Assembly (NCBI RefSeq): GCF_016294135.1
Contig: NZ_JAEDCO010000040.1
Coordinates: forward strand, 1 to 13,155
Direction of reading: 5' to 3'
From: Methanobrevibacter ruminantium
Lineage (GTDB): Archaea; Methanobacteriota; Methanobacteria; Methanobacteriales; Methanobacteriaceae
DNA length: 13,155 bases
Part shown: positions 5,491 through 13,155 of the stretch, piece after piece
Layout: each line of letters begins with the position of its first letter
Numbering within the stretch: the first letter of the stretch is position 1
Translations under genes and position numbers: made by a program
Notes under the pieces: model-generated
Seen by the model: the letters and a program-made list of their open reading frames with translations, nothing else
Told to the model about the DNA's origin: nothing
Database searches by the model: none

Positions 5491-8400
5491 TCAAATTTTC
5501 CTTAAGAATGCCTTGTTTTTTGAATGTGCATCCAATGTAATCATATCTTGGATTCCTCTCATACCAAATTGTGTCTTAAAGTATTTCTCATTGGTGTTCT
5601 TCAATTCATTGACTATGAATGTAGAGTCTACATTATAGGAATTCAACAAACAATCTATTCTCAAGTCGACTTCCTCATCAATCATGTCTTTCACATTTTC
5701 CGCTTCATTAAATCCTTGATCACATAGATAAACCTTATTTATGAAATTTTTCAGTTCCACGACATTGCTTTCATGCTTGAAAACATCCTTGAAAGCTTTT
5801 AGAGTATATAAGGGCATTCCTTTGTAATTGGACATATAGTTCAAGACAGAAGCTGTGAAAATTGAAGTGATAGTTTGCTTAAAAGCAAGTCTAGGCCATC
5901 TGGTCAATGGAACGACTTCCACTTTATGGTCAATGATTCTGTGATATTCTTCAAAATGTTGGTAGAAACTCAAATCCCGTTTTCTAGAAGCCTTGTAGGC
6001 CAAAAATATTATTCCACATTTTTTACGCCCTACTCTGCTCAAAGCCTGTATATATTCTGCAGTGTTTCTGGTCATGCCATCAAATACCATAACATTCCAG
6101 TCATCAATGTCAACACCATGAGACACGATGCTGGTAGCGCTCACGACAAGTATCTTGTCCTTCCTATCCTCATAGAATTCCTCCTCATCATAGTAGTTTT
6201 CTATAGTGTGGATTGTTTCCTTGATAGTATCCAATGTGTTCTCACCTGTCAAAGTAAAGGAGTCAATGTTGTATGAATCTTCATATTCATCAGAATTTAT
6301 GTAAGCATAAGCATTGAAAGGAATAGCCTGAACATCATCCTTTTTATTATGATAGGTCAGCAACTTTTTGTAATATGGAAGAATCTCATTCAGCTTGTCA
6401 ATCTCCATATTATTATCACTGCAAAATCTTTTTGGATCATCCTCTATATATTTTATGAATTCAGAAATATACCTCAAGATATAAAATATCAGTCGGACAT
6501 AAGTAGTGTTAGGCTTTAAACCTATCAAAAACCTTTGCACGACTCTTTCGCCATCTTCCTCAATTTCATCAAAGAAGAAATCTTCACCTCTCTGGTTTTT
6601 TAACTTAGGCGGAAATACGCAAACGTTCTTATTGTACAACTGCTTGATTTGATTTTTAGCACCGGATATAGTAGCTGTCATTGCAATATTTTTAAATTTA
6701 TTTCCGGTAAAACTTTCATGCATGGTTTCAATCAATGTTTCAAAATGAGAATCTATAGCTCCAAAACCCTCATTAATCAAATGCATCTCATCCTGAATTA
6801 TTAGGCTAGGTCCTATATCATATGATACATCAAACAATCTTCCCTTTTTTCTACACATTTCCTTTTCATCTAAAAAAGTCTCGCAAAAATCATTATGTGG
6901 CATGAATCCATGACCGTTCGGACATATATCAATATCACCACCGATTAAATTCTTGACTCTTCTCTGTTGGGCTATACCTGCCCATTTGTCAACAGTGGCA
7001 ATAATGAAAGTAGGTAAAGTCCTGTATATTTCATCATCACTGTAATACAATCTGAAAACCCTACTGCAATCTTCACATTTATGAATAATTAGTTGATGTT
7101 CAATGTCAATATCCAAATAAACATCATGCTCGCAGATAGGACATTTTTCAATTATCTTTCCTTTAATTTTCTCTCCCTTAACTTTTGAGTCATGAATTTC
7201 ACTGATGATTTTCTTGTCGTATCGAGGGAATTCCTCATAGGTTCCTACAAAGTAAGCCATTGAAAAATGATCGCCACCTAACCTTTCTTCAACACGTATC
7301 TCTTCAGCCCATATCAAAAGACTTGCAGCCCTTTGCAGCTGTTGAACTGAAAGCATTCTAAGAGGGAACTTTGTGATAGCTGTGACACCATACTCCTTGC
7401 CAATTATCCTATCATAAAATGCTGAGAATATGACCAGACCAAAGTATGACTCTGACTTACCACCACCAGTCATCACATGAAGCAGTTCGCAGACATCCTT
7501 TTTGTAATCCTTATCCACAATATCACGGAGCAAGGAAACGATAAACACTATCTGGAACAATCTCCATGAATCGTAACCTTTGTTTTTGGAGTTGTTTAAA
7601 AATGCTTTGTTCATTAGAGTGAATGCCTTAAAAACTTTTGAATCGGAGCTCAGCAGATCTATTCCATCTTTAAATCTTTGCTGCATTAAATCAAAATCAT
7701 TTAATACATCAGAATATTCCTTATCCTTTTCACCGACACTTTTGCAATTTTCCAAATGCTCTTTCATCAAACCATGCAAAGCATATAATTCTTTCAAACC
7801 TTCCTTTCGGGACATCATGCCAAAAGAGATGTCGATATTTGAAATGCTGGATTTTGGACTAACCTTATCTTGCTTGTACTCTGAAAATCCCATGGTGCGA
7901 ATTACGTTTTCCTTTTCCACATATCGGGCATTACAGTTCAGAGATCTGACATCTGAGTATGAAGTTTTAGGATATGAATCGTAAGTATACTCATATTTGA
8001 ACGGTACAATTTGATTGCCATTTAAATTTACATCCATATGTACATCAAACAAGTTCGGTTCAAAATAAATATCTTTGGTTCTTGATTCCCTATCCAAGAA
8101 ATTTTTTTCAAGAGTATTGTTTATTAAGGAAATGATAACCAAACTAAATTTTTCATTATTTTGGGTGAATTTTCTGTCTGATAAATCTAGTTTAACCTCC
8201 CAATCAAGATCAAATTTAGAAGACTCATTTTTCAATTCAGCGATTTGCAATTCATAAGATTCCTTAGAATCCAAGCAATTCTTAGGGATATAAGTAGGTT
8301 TGAGCAATAAATCCTCATCATCCCTAATCTCCTTCAAGTATTTTGAAAAATCCAAATTAACCTCTTTTACATCCCTATTCATTATTTCAAAAAAGTTGAT

Positions 8401-8772
8401 TGCTTTTCTTTTCCATATGGGAACCAATTTACATCTTTTAGAATTTTCACGATTGATATAATGCTTGATTTGCTCATCATATGTCGGATAAACTCGATAA
8501 TAGATATACATATTGATGTCAACGGAAATATCTTCACGGATTTGTTTGACCAGAAAATTTACAGACTGGGAACTTGTTTTGTATAGACTCTCAAATTGAT
8601 TATTCTCATCATTAGGATCGATATGTTCCGCTATATTGCCTACAAATATATCATCTGAAGGTCTTTGAACATGAAATCTCTTAAAATTTTCATGACATCC
8701 CAACAATTTGTCAACAACATCCTTCACCAAAAGGCATGAAAAATATTCATAATCAGAATTTTTAACGCTCAT
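5491..8772 (-). CDS. drmA: DrmA-like SF2 helicase of a DISARM-type system
   Basis: This protein of about 1093 residues has the helicase pattern of DrmA. Numbered from the ATG at 8772, it shows an N-terminal region without recognisable motifs (1-430), motif I MTGGGKSES (434-442), motif II DEMH (661-664), motif III TATISG (699-704), motif V VSHGVDIDDW (883-892), motif VI QALSRVGR (909-916) and a C-terminal extension of about 170 residues. A zinc knuckle (C544, C547, C566, C569) and a second Cys/His cluster (C617-C640) are inserted between motifs I and II. It should be an ATP-driven DNA translocase working with the DrmB-like protein encoded 9 bp downstream. The ATG at 8772 is preferred because GAGG lies 6 nt before it. 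A GTG at 8784 would overlap that site and add four residues. The gene starts 23 bp after the UvrD-like gene, in one operon. The DrmA assignment comes from motif pattern plus the DrmB neighbour; I could not compare sequences. Confidence 0.8.
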   Translation of the reverse strand: MSVKNSDYEYFSCLLVKDVVDKLLGCHENFKRFHVQRPSDDIFVGNIAEHIDPNDENNQFESLYKTSSQSVNFLVKQIREDISVDINMYIYYRVYPTYDEQIKHYINRENSKRCKLVPIWKRKAINFFEIMNRDVKEVNLDFSKYLKEIRDDEDLLLKPTYIPKNCLDSKESYELQIAELKNESSKFDLDWEVKLDLSDRKFTQNNEKFSLVIISLINNTLEKNFLDRESRTKDIYFEPNLFDVHMDVNLNGNQIVPFKYEYTYDSYPKTSYSDVRSLNCNARYVEKENVIRTMGFSEYKQDKVSPKSSISNIDISFGMMSRKEGLKELYALHGLMKEHLENCKSVGEKDKEYSDVLNDFDLMQQRFKDGIDLLSSDSKVFKAFTLMNKAFLNNSKNKGYDSWRLFQIVFIVSLLRDIVDKDYKKDVCELLHVMTGGGKSESYFGLVIFSAFYDRIIGKEYGVTAITKFPLRMLSVQQLQRAASLLIWAEEIRVEERLGGDHFSMAYFVGTYEEFPRYDKKIISEIHDSKVKGEKIKGKIIEKCPICEHDVYLDIDIEHQLIIHKCEDCSRVFRLYYSDDEIYRTLPTFIIATVDKWAGIAQQRRVKNLIGGDIDICPNGHGFMPHNDFCETFLDEKEMCRKKGRLFDVSYDIGPSLIIQDEMHLINEGFGAIDSHFETLIETMHESFTGNKFKNIAMTATISGAKNQIKQLYNKNVCVFPPKLKNQRGEDFFFDEIEEDGERVVQRFLIGLKPNTTYVRLIFYILRYISEFIKYIEDDPKRFCSDNNMEIDKLNEILPYYKKLLTYHNKKDDVQAIPFNAYAYINSDEYEDSYNIDSFTLTGENTLDTIKETIHTIENYYDEEEFYEDRKDKILVVSATSIVSHGVDIDDWNVMVFDGMTRNTAEYIQALSRVGRKKCGIIFLAYKASRKRDLSFYQHFEEYHRIIDHKVEVVPLTRWPRLAFKQTITSIFTASVLNYMSNYKGMPLYTLKAFKDVFKHESNVVELKNFINKVYLCDQGFNEAENVKDMIDEEVDLRIDCLLNSYNVDSTFIVNELKNTNEKYFKTQFGMRGIQDMITLDAHSKNKAFLRKI

Positions 8773-8795
8773 ATATAACCTCACCTAAAACTTTA

Positions 8796-11700
8796 TCAGT
8801 CATTTAAATCTGAAAACCAAACATTCAATATTTCATCATTAACACAATACATCTCTTTCAATTCACAGAACACATCCTCTCTTGAAATACCTTGGTCAAT
8901 ATTTTGCCTGTAATATTCACATGCAATTTTAATGACTTTATTCTTTTCTTCTCTAATTATTTCTTCCCATTCATAATACATATACCATTCAGATATTTTA
9001 GATAAACCAACATCCAAATCATTGGAAACTTTATCAAATGCATCCTCCTTTGAATCACCGAACACTATCAAGTTGCAGCAATAATCGAATACTCGTTTCT
9101 TGAATGCTAAAGAATCATCTTCTTTTTTCAAATCTTGGTTACAATTAGGACAGAAATCATAATCTTTACTGACAATATGGAAGCAATTTGGGCATTTTAC
9201 CAAATCATCATCAAGTTCATCCTCAAAATCATAATCACATTCAGGACATATATCTTCATCGTCAGCTATGAACCTTTTACAATTAGGGCAAATTTTAATT
9301 TTATACTCGTCATTTACCAGTTCAAATATTTTTTTATCGGCTTCATCAATAGGGGTTTCTTTTTTAGGGGTGTGATTCAAAATTTGTTCATCATAATGCT
9401 CTAAAGATTTAGAGTCCTCTTCATCATCATTTTCTAAGACAATATCTGAATCAACATTCCCCTCATCAGAATCATGATCGTTGGAAGAATCATATTGTTC
9501 CGAAAGATTTTCTTGGTCTTTCAGGACTAATTCCTCTTCGGAACCTAAATCATCATACTGCAAATCATCAATAACTTCTTCAACACCGCTGTTTCCACCA
9601 ACAGAAGCGCTATCATCTCCAGCAACTACAAGATCATGTTGTAAATCCTCACAAGAACTGTCTGAAGAGAAATCATGTTCTTTAATAGGCTTAAGACATT
9701 TGAAATTATCATATTCATCCCCATTGTCAGGTGCATGTAAGAATGTGGCCACATAATCTTTATTCAATTCTGAAACATATTTTGACTCGTTGCCGTAATC
9801 AGCAGATATATAAACATTATTCTTAGACCTGGTCAATGATACATAAAACAGCCTGCGCTCATCGAAGAATTTTGATTCATCATCATTAAATGAAACGAAC
9901 CTTAGAACTTCATCGTCCTTGACCTTACTCGGAACGCCGTAAGGATCAGAATTATTTACATCAACCAAAATGATATTGTCTGCTTCCAATCCTTTTGCAC
10001 CATGCATTGTATTGTATGAAATTTCAAGGCCTAATCGGGATTCCGCATTCTGCTGGTTCAGGTATGTTCTGACCTTCGAATAAGAGCCTTTGAATCTTGA
10101 TAAGATCATCACGGAGCTATTTCTTTCTTTTTTGGATATTTCCTGGAGTATGTCATACACAACTTTTTTTTCAGGAACTTCAGAATCCTGATTTAAAACC
10201 AATCGTATAGGAGTATCCGATAAAATTTTTTCAGAATATAAACTCTTGTCCAATAGCCTATCATCGCGAACAAAATCCCCTGCAACAGTTATGAGCTGAT
10301 TTGTGCATCTGTAAGTCCGATGCAAGTCACATCTCGCAGCATGAGGAAAATACTTTTTAAAATTCACAATAAACCTATAATCGCAACCTTGGAAACCATA
10401 TATGGATTGCCAGTCATCACCAACAACTATGATTTTGGCATTGGAATCTTCCTTTACGGCTTTAAGCAAATCGAGCCTATTTCTAGTAATGTCTTGGTAC
10501 TCGTCTACAAGAATATAATCAAAATCGCTGCCATGTACAGAACCTATTGCCTTGTTCACCATGTCCTGAAAGTCAAGAAACCTGTTAGATTCCATGAAAA
10601 TATTGTAATAATCGTTAAAGAAATGCTCCATCAAATTCAAAAAGTTAAGCTCTCTGTCATTTTTTGCTTCGTCTTTAAATGCCTCAAAGCAATCCATAGA
10701 ATAATTTCTCAATTTGAAGTTCTCTGTAAATGACACCATATTCCTTCTAAAGACCTGTGTCTTCTTGCTTCTTGAATCGGTGATTTTCTGTAGAAAATGG
10801 TTTTTTTTTGCAACGTTTTGTATTTGGAAAGACTTCAGAGGTTCAAGCCTCACGCCTTCAAGTCTGAGCTTTCTCTCCAAATCCAACAGAAAATTTTTAT
10901 TTATTAATGCATTTACTGTAATCAGCTTTCTATTGTTTCGGGCACAGAAATCCTTTTTGAAATTCATTTGGCGAATATACTCTTCAGCTTTATCATCATC
11001 GAGCCAAGGAACATCACCAGTTCTATCCACACAAAAGTTTTCAATAAAAATGTCATGGTCAGGCAAGTAAAACTCTACGAAAAGTATTTTTCCTAAACCA
11101 TATTCTTGACCGTAAGCTCTTTGAAAATAAGAAAACCTTATATTATTCCTAGCTAGAAAATCTGCAATTTGCAAATCTACAAAAGACCTGACAGGTTCAT
11201 CATCATCACTTAAAGTGTCAAATTCTTTATTATGCATTTCTTCTTCATAATAAACTTCCTTTTCAACAGCTTTGGGCTTAGCCCGATATTCAGTGCCATT
11301 TTTAAAGTCTTCATAAAAATCTTGCTGAAGTTGATGAAGGAATGATAAGTCATCAGATACTTTTTTGGTCAAATAGTTTAACACAATATCGTACAGTTTG
11401 ATTTGGAAAAAGTTTCCTGCACCAGAATTTTCAGTAGTGGCCCCTCTAGAAACTAAACCCCTATGTGAAATAAAACTTTTTCCCAAGTTATGAAATGTAG
11501 TTGTCCTGACATTATCCTCAACAGCATACTCATCGTTCTCAATTCCCAAATCTGCAAGCCGTTCTTTTAAATCATCAACAGAATCTCTACCGTATGACAA
11601 TACTAAAATCTTATGAGGTTCAACATTCTTGCATTCGATAAGATACTTGACTTTTGATATTAATGTTGTGGTCTTTCCGGTTCCAGCGCTTGCTATGATC

Positions 11701-12149
11701 TGAGTTGCATCTTCATCAGTGACGATGGCTACCTTCTGGTCATGATTCAATTCCTTTCCCAATTGCAGGTTCAGGCTTTTGAAGAAATCATCATTTCTCT
11801 CTATTTCCTTTTCAACATAAGATTCATTTATTTCTTTGATCTTTTCTTCCCATTTGTCATAGAAATCCATGAAAGAATTAATTTTAGAACCTTCAAAGTC
11901 ATCAAGACCACTGATTAAAAAATCAAGATTGTCTTTAAAAAAAGAGTATATCGGAAAAAGATACTCCTTGTATGATTGTGATTTCTTGTAGTCCCAATAG
12001 ACCATAAATTCCTCAGCATCCCCCAGGAAGTAATTCTCGATTTTCTCGGCCGCAACATCGAAATCCTCAATAACATCCATCAGGTTATCATCATTAATGA
12101 AAGAAACTGAAACTTCACTTTTTCCTTTTTTCAAATTAAAGATACTCAT
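8796..12149 (-). CDS. UvrD-like SF1 helicase with nuclease-like insertion and zinc-ribbon tail
   Basis: This 1117-residue first gene of the operon encodes a UvrD/helicase IV-type ATPase. The motifs are complete: NHDQ (135-138), Walker A ASAGTGKTT (153-161), DEYQD (549-553), GDDWQSIYGFQG (577-588), HRTYRC (610-615), NTMHGAKGLE (713-722) and RRLFYVSLTR (765-774). An insertion at about 290-480 includes VDLQIADFLARNNIRF, VEFYLPDHDIFIENF (358-372) and MNFKK (395-399). It resembles the PD-(D/E)XK-like insertion of helicase IV-type proteins, with D364 and E370 as possible catalytic acids. After the helicase core come an acidic low-complexity linker (about 823-940, roughly one third Asp/Glu), two zinc ribbons (C954/C957/C968/C971 and C986/C989/C1000/C1003) and two similar helical repeats (1018-1058 and 1076-1114). 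It probably unwinds, and possibly cuts, foreign DNA together with the DrmA/DrmB-like proteins. The ATG is supported by AGTGA 5 nt upstream. The helicase call is sure; nuclease activity is inferred. Confidence 0.88.
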   Translation of the reverse strand: MSIFNLKKGKSEVSVSFINDDNLMDVIEDFDVAAEKIENYFLGDAEEFMVYWDYKKSQSYKEYLFPIYSFFKDNLDFLISGLDDFEGSKINSFMDFYDKWEEKIKEINESYVEKEIERNDDFFKSLNLQLGKELNHDQKVAIVTDEDATQIIASAGTGKTTTLISKVKYLIECKNVEPHKILVLSYGRDSVDDLKERLADLGIENDEYAVEDNVRTTTFHNLGKSFISHRGLVSRGATTENSGAGNFFQIKLYDIVLNYLTKKVSDDLSFLHQLQQDFYEDFKNGTEYRAKPKAVEKEVYYEEEMHNKEFDTLSDDDEPVRSFVDLQIADFLARNNIRFSYFQRAYGQEYGLGKILFVEFYLPDHDIFIENFCVDRTGDVPWLDDDKAEEYIRQMNFKKDFCARNNRKLITVNALINKNFLLDLERKLRLEGVRLEPLKSFQIQNVAKKNHFLQKITDSRSKKTQVFRRNMVSFTENFKLRNYSMDCFEAFKDEAKNDRELNFLNLMEHFFNDYYNIFMESNRFLDFQDMVNKAIGSVHGSDFDYILVDEYQDITRNRLDLLKAVKEDSNAKIIVVGDDWQSIYGFQGCDYRFIVNFKKYFPHAARCDLHRTYRCTNQLITVAGDFVRDDRLLDKSLYSEKILSDTPIRLVLNQDSEVPEKKVVYDILQEISKKERNSSVMILSRFKGSYSKVRTYLNQQNAESRLGLEISYNTMHGAKGLEADNIILVDVNNSDPYGVPSKVKDDEVLRFVSFNDDESKFFDERRLFYVSLTRSKNNVYISADYGNESKYVSELNKDYVATFLHAPDNGDEYDNFKCLKPIKEHDFSSDSSCEDLQHDLVVAGDDSASVGGNSGVEEVIDDLQYDDLGSEEELVLKDQENLSEQYDSSNDHDSDEGNVDSDIVLENDDEEDSKSLEHYDEQILNHTPKKETPIDEADKKIFELVNDEYKIKICPNCKRFIADDEDICPECDYDFEDELDDDLVKCPNCFHIVSKDYDFCPNCNQDLKKEDDSLAFKKRVFDYCCNLIVFGDSKEDAFDKVSNDLDVGLSKISEWYMYYEWEEIIREEKNKVIKIACEYYRQNIDQGISREDVFCELKEMYCVNDEILNVWFSDLND

Positions 12150-12204
12150 AAAATCACTAGAAAAATAATCATGTCAAAGAAAGATGAATGGTCCTCTTTC
12201 GTAG

Positions 12205-12240
12205 TGTTTGCACATATTTTAAAAAAGTTTTAAATACCAA
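12205..12240 (-). promoter_or_regulatory. Candidate promoter of the three-gene helicase operon
   Basis: On the minus strand GGTATTTAAAAC (12227-12238) gives a TATA core, with another AT-rich element, TTTTAAAATATG, just downstream (12213-12224). A start site about 26 nt after the first would lie near 12207, leaving a leader of about 58 nt before the ATG at 12149. No other promoter-sized gap exists between the three genes, so this probably drives the entire operon. Confidence 0.4.
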
Positions 12241-12537
12241 TAAGCATAGGCATTTTCGAGAATTGAATATTAGATAAAAATAATTTTTCGGACAGAACTC
12301 CTAAAATTGAAACAATCATCTGCTCATTATTTTTTTATTTATATTCCTCCCTTACATTTTCCCAAAATGAAATTATTAAGTCAAAAAAGAACTTTATAAA
12401 TTAAAATATAATAATATAGATATTTATTTAGAAACAGCAATATAATATTTTCTATCATTTGAAAAATTTTTAACTTAAAGAAAAGATTTAAGCTTATTGA
12501 GAGATTTATTTTGAAAAATTAGGAAATTAATATCATT

Positions 12538-12589
12538 AAAAAAAGAAAAAGCCATATAAATGCTCCAAGAGGAAGGTAGAGCATATATA
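12538..12589 (-). terminator. Isolated terminator-like hairpin
   Basis: The arms 12555-12565 and 12579-12589 pair as TATA-A-ATGCTC with GAGCAT-A-TATA, with one A-A mismatch around a 13-nt loop. Read on the minus strand, the hairpin is followed by T5 (12546-12550) and T7 (12538-12544). No minus-strand gene lies upstream of it inside the window, so it may end an unrecognised small RNA or block transcription into the operon promoter. Confidence 0.35.
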
Positions 12590-12974
12590 AAAAATTATTA
12601 TTTAAAAAACTAAAAAATTAAATAATTATATGTCTTTAATTGAAGTTTAAAGACTTTATAATATAAAAATTTTATTTACTATGATATCTAACCGAACTAC
12701 TTTTTAAAAATTTACTGAACTACTTTCAACAATCTTATTTTACAAATTTCCCATTTTATTTACAATTTTTCTAAAAACACGATAATCTTTCATAAGCTAA
12801 AAAAATATTTATAGGTCTTGTTTTTAGTACAAGTAAGAAATTGACTTTTTTTATGGTGAAGTATAAAATTATTATGTAAATAAAATTATATAAATATTTT
12901 TAAAAAATAAGCAACTAATAGCTTTTAAATTAAAAATAAATCATAGATAACTATTTATAATCAAAATAAATGTT

Positions 12975-13007
12975 AATATATAAAATTATTTATTAAAAGA
13001 GATAACA
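12975..13007 (+). promoter_or_regulatory. Candidate promoter of the zinc-ribbon gene
   Basis: The plus strand carries TATATAAA at 12977-12984. A start about 26 nt downstream would lie near 13007 and leave a leader of about 64 nt. The whole region is AT-rich, so TATA-like words are frequent and the call is weak. Confidence 0.3.
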
Positions 13008-13070
13008 ATACAAAACTTTATTAATTTCTAAATTAAAAAAACATTTAACTAATGAAAAAGTGGATAAATC

Positions 13071-13155
13071 ATGAACTACTGTTTCAACTGCGGTGCCAAA
13101 CTAATAGAAAAAGATCAAAAGTTCTGCATAAAGTGCGGGACCAAATTAGTTGAGC
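13071..13155 (+). CDS. Zinc-ribbon domain protein, N-terminal part (runs off the window)
   Basis: The frame starts at ATG 13071 and continues to the window end for 28 codons. It reads MNYCFNCGAKL, then IEKDQKFCIKCGTKLVE: two CxxC knuckles (C4/C7 and C19/C22) spaced as in the short archaeal zinc-ribbon domain found at the N-terminus of many methanogen proteins of varied function. The knuckle probably binds one zinc ion. What follows, often a membrane segment or a repeat domain, is not visible. GTGGA lies about 5 nt before the ATG as a weak ribosome binding site. The gene diverges from the helicase operon and may be unrelated to it, although that operon's first protein also ends in similar zinc ribbons. 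Confidence 0.8.
   Translation, partial: MNYCFNCGAKLIEKDQKFCIKCGTKLVE

Larger units (their letters stand above)
12241..13070. other. Long AT-rich stretch without a recognisable gene
   Basis: No frame longer than a few codons with a ribosome binding site was found on either strand, and GC is mostly below 20%. What can be seen is a hairpin with T-tracts on the minus strand (12538-12589), a direct repeat GAACTACTTT at 12694-12703 and 12717-12726, a weak stem CTTGT/ACAAG near 12820 followed by T7, and the promoter of the gene at 13071. No tRNA, CRISPR array or insertion sequence was recognised. Confidence 0.5.

Noticed and set aside
8773..8784. GTG at 8784 as start of the DrmA-like gene
   Set aside because: The GTG lies in the GGTGAGG ribosome binding site that is correctly spaced for the ATG at 8772.
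5875..11070. Several plus-strand open frames of 60-137 codons inside the helicase genes (for example 5875-6276, 7580-7984, 10320-10733 and 10714-11070)
   Set aside because: They lie opposite long minus-strand genes with complete helicase motifs, show no family motif, and are expected shadows of AT-rich coding sequence.
12716..12730. Resemblance of TGAACTACTTTCAAC to the start of the zinc-ribbon gene (TGAACTACTGTTTCAAC at 13072), suggesting a second, decayed copy
   Set aside because: The match stops after about 15 bases and no CxxC codons follow, so chance in low-complexity DNA is likely.
1..13155. tRNA or rRNA genes, CRISPR arrays, intact insertion sequences, or a DrmC-like PLD protein
   Set aside because: No GC-rich tRNA-like segments, no regularly spaced repeats of CRISPR length, no transposase and no HxKxxxxD motif in a suitable protein were seen on either strand.

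Overview
The window looks like an accessory (defence) region of a very AT-rich archaeal chromosome, most likely a methanogen of the Methanobacteriales such as Methanobrevibacter. This assignment is an inference. It rests on TATA-box-like promoters at the usual archaeal distance, GAGG/GGTGA-type ribosome binding sites, abundant short zinc-ribbon proteins, GC of only about 10-20% in the intergenic DNA against about 30% in genes, and a GATC restriction-modification pair of the DpnII/MjaIII kind known from methanogens.

Layout, left to right. Positions 1-57 hold the last codons of a plus-strand gene, ending in a hairpin-plus-T-tract terminator. Then, on the minus strand, come a RelE/ParE-like toxin (92-346) and its overlapping antitoxin (340-543), and about 200 bp further a solitary, N-terminally shortened antitoxin paralogue (756-905, TTG start) with no toxin. 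From 906 to 1615 there is no large gene. That stretch holds a 29% GC block bracketed by a 9-bp direct repeat, a perfect 17-bp inverted repeat, a candidate 36-residue small ORF, and a three-copy 11-bp repeat.

Positions 1616-3453 encode a type II restriction-modification pair on the minus strand: a DpnII-family endonuclease and a Dam-family adenine methyltransferase, with the methyltransferase first in transcription. A nested inverted repeat with a T9 tract (3549-3641) separates this pair from the next unit.

Positions 3664-12149 are a three-gene minus-strand operon. In transcription order it encodes a 1117-residue UvrD-like (SF1) helicase with an internal nuclease-like insertion and a C-terminal zinc-ribbon tail, a DrmA-like SF2 helicase, and a DrmB-like DUF1998 zinc protein. 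DrmA-DrmB is the core of DISARM anti-phage systems. Here it lacks the usual PLD protein DrmC, the SNF2 helicase DrmD and a DISARM-type methylase, and carries a nuclease-helicase candidate instead. This is the best candidate for an unusual or under-described defence system in the window. The neighbouring Dam/DpnII pair could be an independent restriction system or a functional partner.

Positions 12150-13070 are about 920 bp of extremely AT-rich, apparently non-coding DNA containing the operon promoter, one terminator-like hairpin and the promoter of the last gene. That gene is a plus-strand zinc-ribbon protein starting at 13071 and running off the end of the window. Taken together, a toxin-antitoxin module, a restriction-modification module and a helicase-based defence operon sit side by side between two unrelated plus-strand genes, as expected of a defence island.
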